Source of the DNA: Harmothoe impar
Taxonomy: Eukaryota; Annelida; Polychaeta; Phyllodocida; Polynoidae
DNA length: 64,000 nt
Direction of reading: 5' to 3'
Assembly (NCBI GenBank): GCA_947462335.1
Contig: OX381714.1
Coordinates: 37,111,360 to 37,175,359 of the forward strand
The notes under the pieces were generated by a model. It saw nothing but the letters and a program-made list of their open reading frames with translations. It was not told the DNA's origin and made no database searches. The position numbers and the translations under genes were made by a program. The first letter of the stretch is position 1; every line of letters starts with the position of its first letter. Below, piece after piece: positions 61,096-64,000 of this stretch.

Positions 61096-61145
61096 GCCTC
61101 ACACTAGTGAATGCGAATAATTTCCCGAGCAAAAATACACCCAAA

Positions 61146-61342
61146 TACCGTAGTGGCTTGAATTAGCGCAGGGGTCTCAAATAAGCGCAGGTCTTGAATA
61201 AGCGCAGGGTAAATGAGGGTATTGAAATGAAAATTTAGGCCATTTTTGTATCTTGAATAAGCGCAGGTCTTGTATAAGCGCAGGGTAAATGGTACCATCG
61301 AAATTAATAAGCACAGGTGCGCTTATTCAAGCCACTACGGTA
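61146..61342. mobile_element. TA-flanked MITE with TACCGTAGTGGCTTGAAT termini
   Basis: The left end TACCGTAGTGGCTTGAATTA and right end TTATTCAAGCCACTACGGTA are inverse over about 20 bp. The interior repeats AATAAGCGCAGGTCTTG. The outer TA could be the target duplication of a Tc1/mariner-type source. Confidence 0.85.
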
Positions 61343-61822
61343 CTTGCCCCAAGGGGCTCGACAGAATTCTGAGGAGCATGGGTGAGGGAATTCTGTAAGA
61401 ATTTAATTAGTATCCAATGAAAGGCACCTGGCGTTAAATGCCACTCTTTCCAGTGGGTTTTACTCTAGATTATTATGAACATCTGTAGTCAGACGTTTTA
61501 ATACAATGGAGTTATTATATGGAATATAGCAATCTCAATGCATGAATTAGACACCACTATCAATTTTTAGGAGGGTAGACAAGGGCATAATATATCTCTG
61601 GTTGACATAGATAATGTCCCTGGACTACATTTTCCTTCGGGTCCATATATTATGGATCACTTGCATGATGGCCCCATGGATGACCCCATGGATATACCAT
61701 ACCATGCATATCTCCCTAAGCAGCCCTGAAACAAGATTGATCTGAACGCTGCTATATAAACATCTAAACTCTGGTAGTGCACTGTTAGGATCCGAGGTAA
61801 GGATCATCCCATTTCTGTTCTA

Positions 61823-61949
61823 CCCAGTAAACAAAAAAACACGTTATACAACGTTATAACGTTTCTCTATGGCTCCTTATTATGGTAAAACGTTATATAA
61901 CGTTTAAAACATTATTTCAATGTTATATAACGTATTTTTGTTAGCTGGG
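61823..61949. mobile_element. MITE, CCCAGTAAACA family, complete copy with TA flanks
   Basis: CCCAGTAAACAAAAAAACACG at the left and TTTTTGTTAGCTGGG at the right. TA directly flanks both ends (61821-61822, 61950-61951). The body carries ATACAACGTTATAACG, GTTTCTCTATGGCTCC and GTTATATAACG. Confidence 0.85.
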
Positions 61950-62509
61950 TACTTCTGATTTACTCAACGACATACCTTGCCAGCTGTTCTTACATATTGT
62001 ACATTCATTTCATAGCCCATCTAGGAGAGATTGTCAAAATTGAAAGTAATTTTAAAGACATTCATACAAAAAACACTGGCCTCCGAGGAATCCCCTCAAA
62101 GCCTCACTCAATTCTAAGTAGCACTCATCCCAATTCCAGGCCACCAGTCCCCTCACCAGCCAGGCTCTTATATCAATGTAGGGCACTCTCAGCCATTCCC
62201 CACAACCCATAAACCGACCAAGTTGGCCCACAAACCTTCAACCCTGGAGCACTCACCCTACCTACTGGCCTGATACAGGAAGGGAGCGTTTCCAAGTGAC
62301 GTCCCCGGGTAGGTTTGATTGGGGGGGAGGGGGTATTTAGGGTTTGTTAAGAATCCCTACCAAAGCCATACATTTATGTAAGAAACTTTCAATTGTTCTA
62401 ATAGTGATGAGTTTGATGGGAAGCTCTTGAAAAAGGTAGTAAATTTGGTGACGTAATTTGTGAACCTACCCTTGCCTATTAAGACCCTGTGATATTATAT
62501 CTTCCCACA

Positions 62510-62957
62510 CCCCGGGGGGGGGGGGCACTTCATATATTTTGTATACACAGGTGTGCGGCTGGGAAGGGCATTTTTTGAGCAAAATCCCCCTCACCAAGGG
62601 TCTGCTTTTCGCCAAAATCCCCCTCACCAAGGGTCAATTTTCACCAAAATCCCTCTCACCAAGGGTCACTTTTCGGAGATTTCAACAAAATCCCCCCAAA
62701 AAGGGTCACATTTTGCCAAAATTCTTTGCAACAAGGGTCACTTTTGGCCAAAATCCTTACACCAAGGCCGACTCATCGGGGAAAATAGCTAAAACCTAGG
62801 CACTTTTGTCCAAAATCCCCGTCAGCAAGGGTCACTTTTGATCAAAATCCCCCTCACCAAGGGTCACTTCTGACCAAAATCCACCTCACCAAGGGTAAGG
62901 GTTGTCAAAGGGCCAGCCGCACACCTGTGTCAAAAAAATTTGAGTACCCCCCCGGGT
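62510..62957. mobile_element. TIR element with internal 31-33 bp tandem repeats
   Basis: The left side (CCCCGGGGGG..., then ACACAGGTGTGCGGCTGGG) is inverted at the right (CCAGCCGCACACCTGTGT, then GTACCCCCCCGGGT), giving imperfect terminal repeats of about 50 bp. Between them, about ten copies of a unit like AAAATCCCCCTCACCAAGGG plus TCACTTTT fill 62574-62897. The plus frames across these repeats (86 and 79 codons) are artefacts. Confidence 0.8.
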
Positions 62958-62959
62958 CC

Positions 62960-63655
62960 CACACACGTCGCCATTTTCTCTATATCTCATCACCCCCATT
63001 GGTGCTCAACACGAGGGGTGGTATCTAGGTTGGCTAGTGTCCCTGATATCAGCCATACGAGGCCTCAGCTAGAATGCAGACCCCAAGCACTGTTCTGCAG
63101 GAGTAAAGCCAGCAAAGGGACCCGTAGGGATCTGTCGGCAGCAGACAAGCCGACCAGAGCTTCCTGCCTGTGTGACCCTTACTGCCCCCTTCCTTCCTCC
63201 TGAGTCCCCTCTCCTCCCCCTCACAGCTCACTGCTTGTAGACGCCCCGGCCCCGTGTTGGCCGACTGAGCGATAAAGGAGTAAGAAACAAGGATGGAAAC
63301 AAGGCATCTGGCCTCCGCAGGGGAAATGCGGGGTTACTGCAAAGGAAGCTGTGTTCCCAAGGGATAAAGGAAACACTTCCTCAACTGTAATAGCGATTGA
63401 AAAGGACTGTGTCGGGGGCTCGGGAAGTATATTACCAGTGTGTGTTTTAAGCAAGGAGTCGGTGCTTTCTGTCTCTCTCTCCAGGGACGACCCTATTTCC
63501 CAATTGTTTTCTAACAGAAGTGGTGAAGTGGTCGTGGGAATGTGAGCGAACAGCGTTGTTATTGCCCCACGTGGGAGAGGTGATGTTCGCCTTAAACTGG
63601 CAATGTCTGACATGGACTAATTGTATTTCTCTCTATTGTACTGCTTAAAATCCTA
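62960..63655. other. Intronic stretch, nothing recognised
   Basis: A 130-codon minus frame (63221-63613) is present but shows no domain, and its overlapping plus frame is also open. Coding is doubtful. Confidence 0.4.
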
Positions 63656-63659
63656 TAGT

Positions 63660-63875
63660 ATACACTGTTAGGAGTAAGTAGTGTTCCTGTACACCAAATA
63701 CTGGGGGCAACTTTGGTTCCAGTAGATTCTGCTGTAGCCCTACAGCAAGTGAGCTTTTGTATATTTACAGTACTATGTACTGTATAGGGACAGCAGAATC
63801 TTCTGTTACTGTAGAGCAATTTTGATTGTAAATCATAGTCTGAGGGTCCTGGGTTCACCTCCCAGTGCTGGTGAC
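63660..63875 (-). repeat. Inverted copy of the SINE-like body, with a tRNA-like phrase at the far end
   Basis: ACACTGTTAGGAGTAAGTAG to GGGGGCAACTTTGGTTCCAG is the reverse complement of the body at 56545-56622. At 63838-63866, TAGTCTGAGGGTCCTGGGTTC repeats a phrase seen at 56035-56055 in plus orientation, so the element is mosaic. Confidence 0.55.
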
Positions 63876-63904
63876 ATTTTTAACCATCCATGTGAGGGAA
63901 AACC

Positions 63905-64000
63905 GAATTTTAGGTGGATGTAGGTGAAACAAGAAAAGTGGCTCTACCAAGGATTGAACTCACCACCTGTGGTGTTGGAGACAGGCGCTGATCCGTTCCG
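63905..64000 (-). repeat. Partial tRNA-like SINE at window edge
   Basis: On the minus strand GGTGGTGAGTTCAATCCTTG holds a B-box-like GAGTTCAATCC. The A box, if any, would lie beyond the window end. Confidence 0.35.

Noticed and set aside
63221..63613. 130-codon minus frame
   Set aside because: No domain, no splice context, and the opposite strand is also partly open.

Overview
This is animal genomic DNA: introns and intergenic sequence, CpG-rich islands, microsatellites and a dense load of short TIR elements and minisatellites. There is no operon structure and there are no bacterial-type genes. The repeat spectrum and low coding density suggest a marine invertebrate, but I cannot name the species. 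One gene is recognised with confidence. A plus-strand exon at 8323-9402 encodes the N-terminal signal-anchor, a long polyQ/N tract and the start of the cysteine-rich domain of a NALF/FAM155 (NLF-1-type) protein, the ancillary subunit and ER chaperone of the NALCN sodium-leak channel. It ends at a clean phase-0 donor (AAG|GTGAGT). No second NALF exon is visible, so probably everything from 9403 to 64000 is the first long intron. Upstream (about 5.4-8.3 kb) lies a GC-rich, CAG-repeat-rich island with perfect NRF1 and YY1 sites, the likely promoter and 5'UTR.

A second coding signal lies on the minus strand at 42.76-43.48 kb: a 238-codon open frame with splice-like boundaries and a perfect EF-hand loop, gene unknown. 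It may be an internal exon of a gene nested in the NALF intron; a CpG-rich stretch at 44.7-45.1 kb could be its promoter. A weaker exon-like frame is at 12.56-12.73 kb (minus).

The rest is repeats. (1) About a dozen copies of a MITE with CCCTTTAA-type termini and TTAA flanks (piggyBac-like). (2) A CCCAGTGGGCAC TIR family. (3) A CCCAGTAAACA/AACGTTATA TIR family. (4) Single copies of several other TIR elements (30.2, 61.1, 62.5 kb). (5) tRNA-related SINE-like sequences near 56 and 63.7-64 kb. (6) At least eight minisatellites. (7) A striking 1.84-kb composite element at 20971-22809 with two practically identical 461/462-bp direct repeats, inserted into a minisatellite.

The most interesting signals are the composite element (its TTAA-inside, TATA-outside flanks look like a cointegrate footprint), a textbook recursive splice site with a 50-nt stop-containing RS-exon at 48710-48759 inside the putative giant intron, the orphan EF-hand exon, and a scatter of RFX X-box palindromes and GAGCWGCTC motifs.
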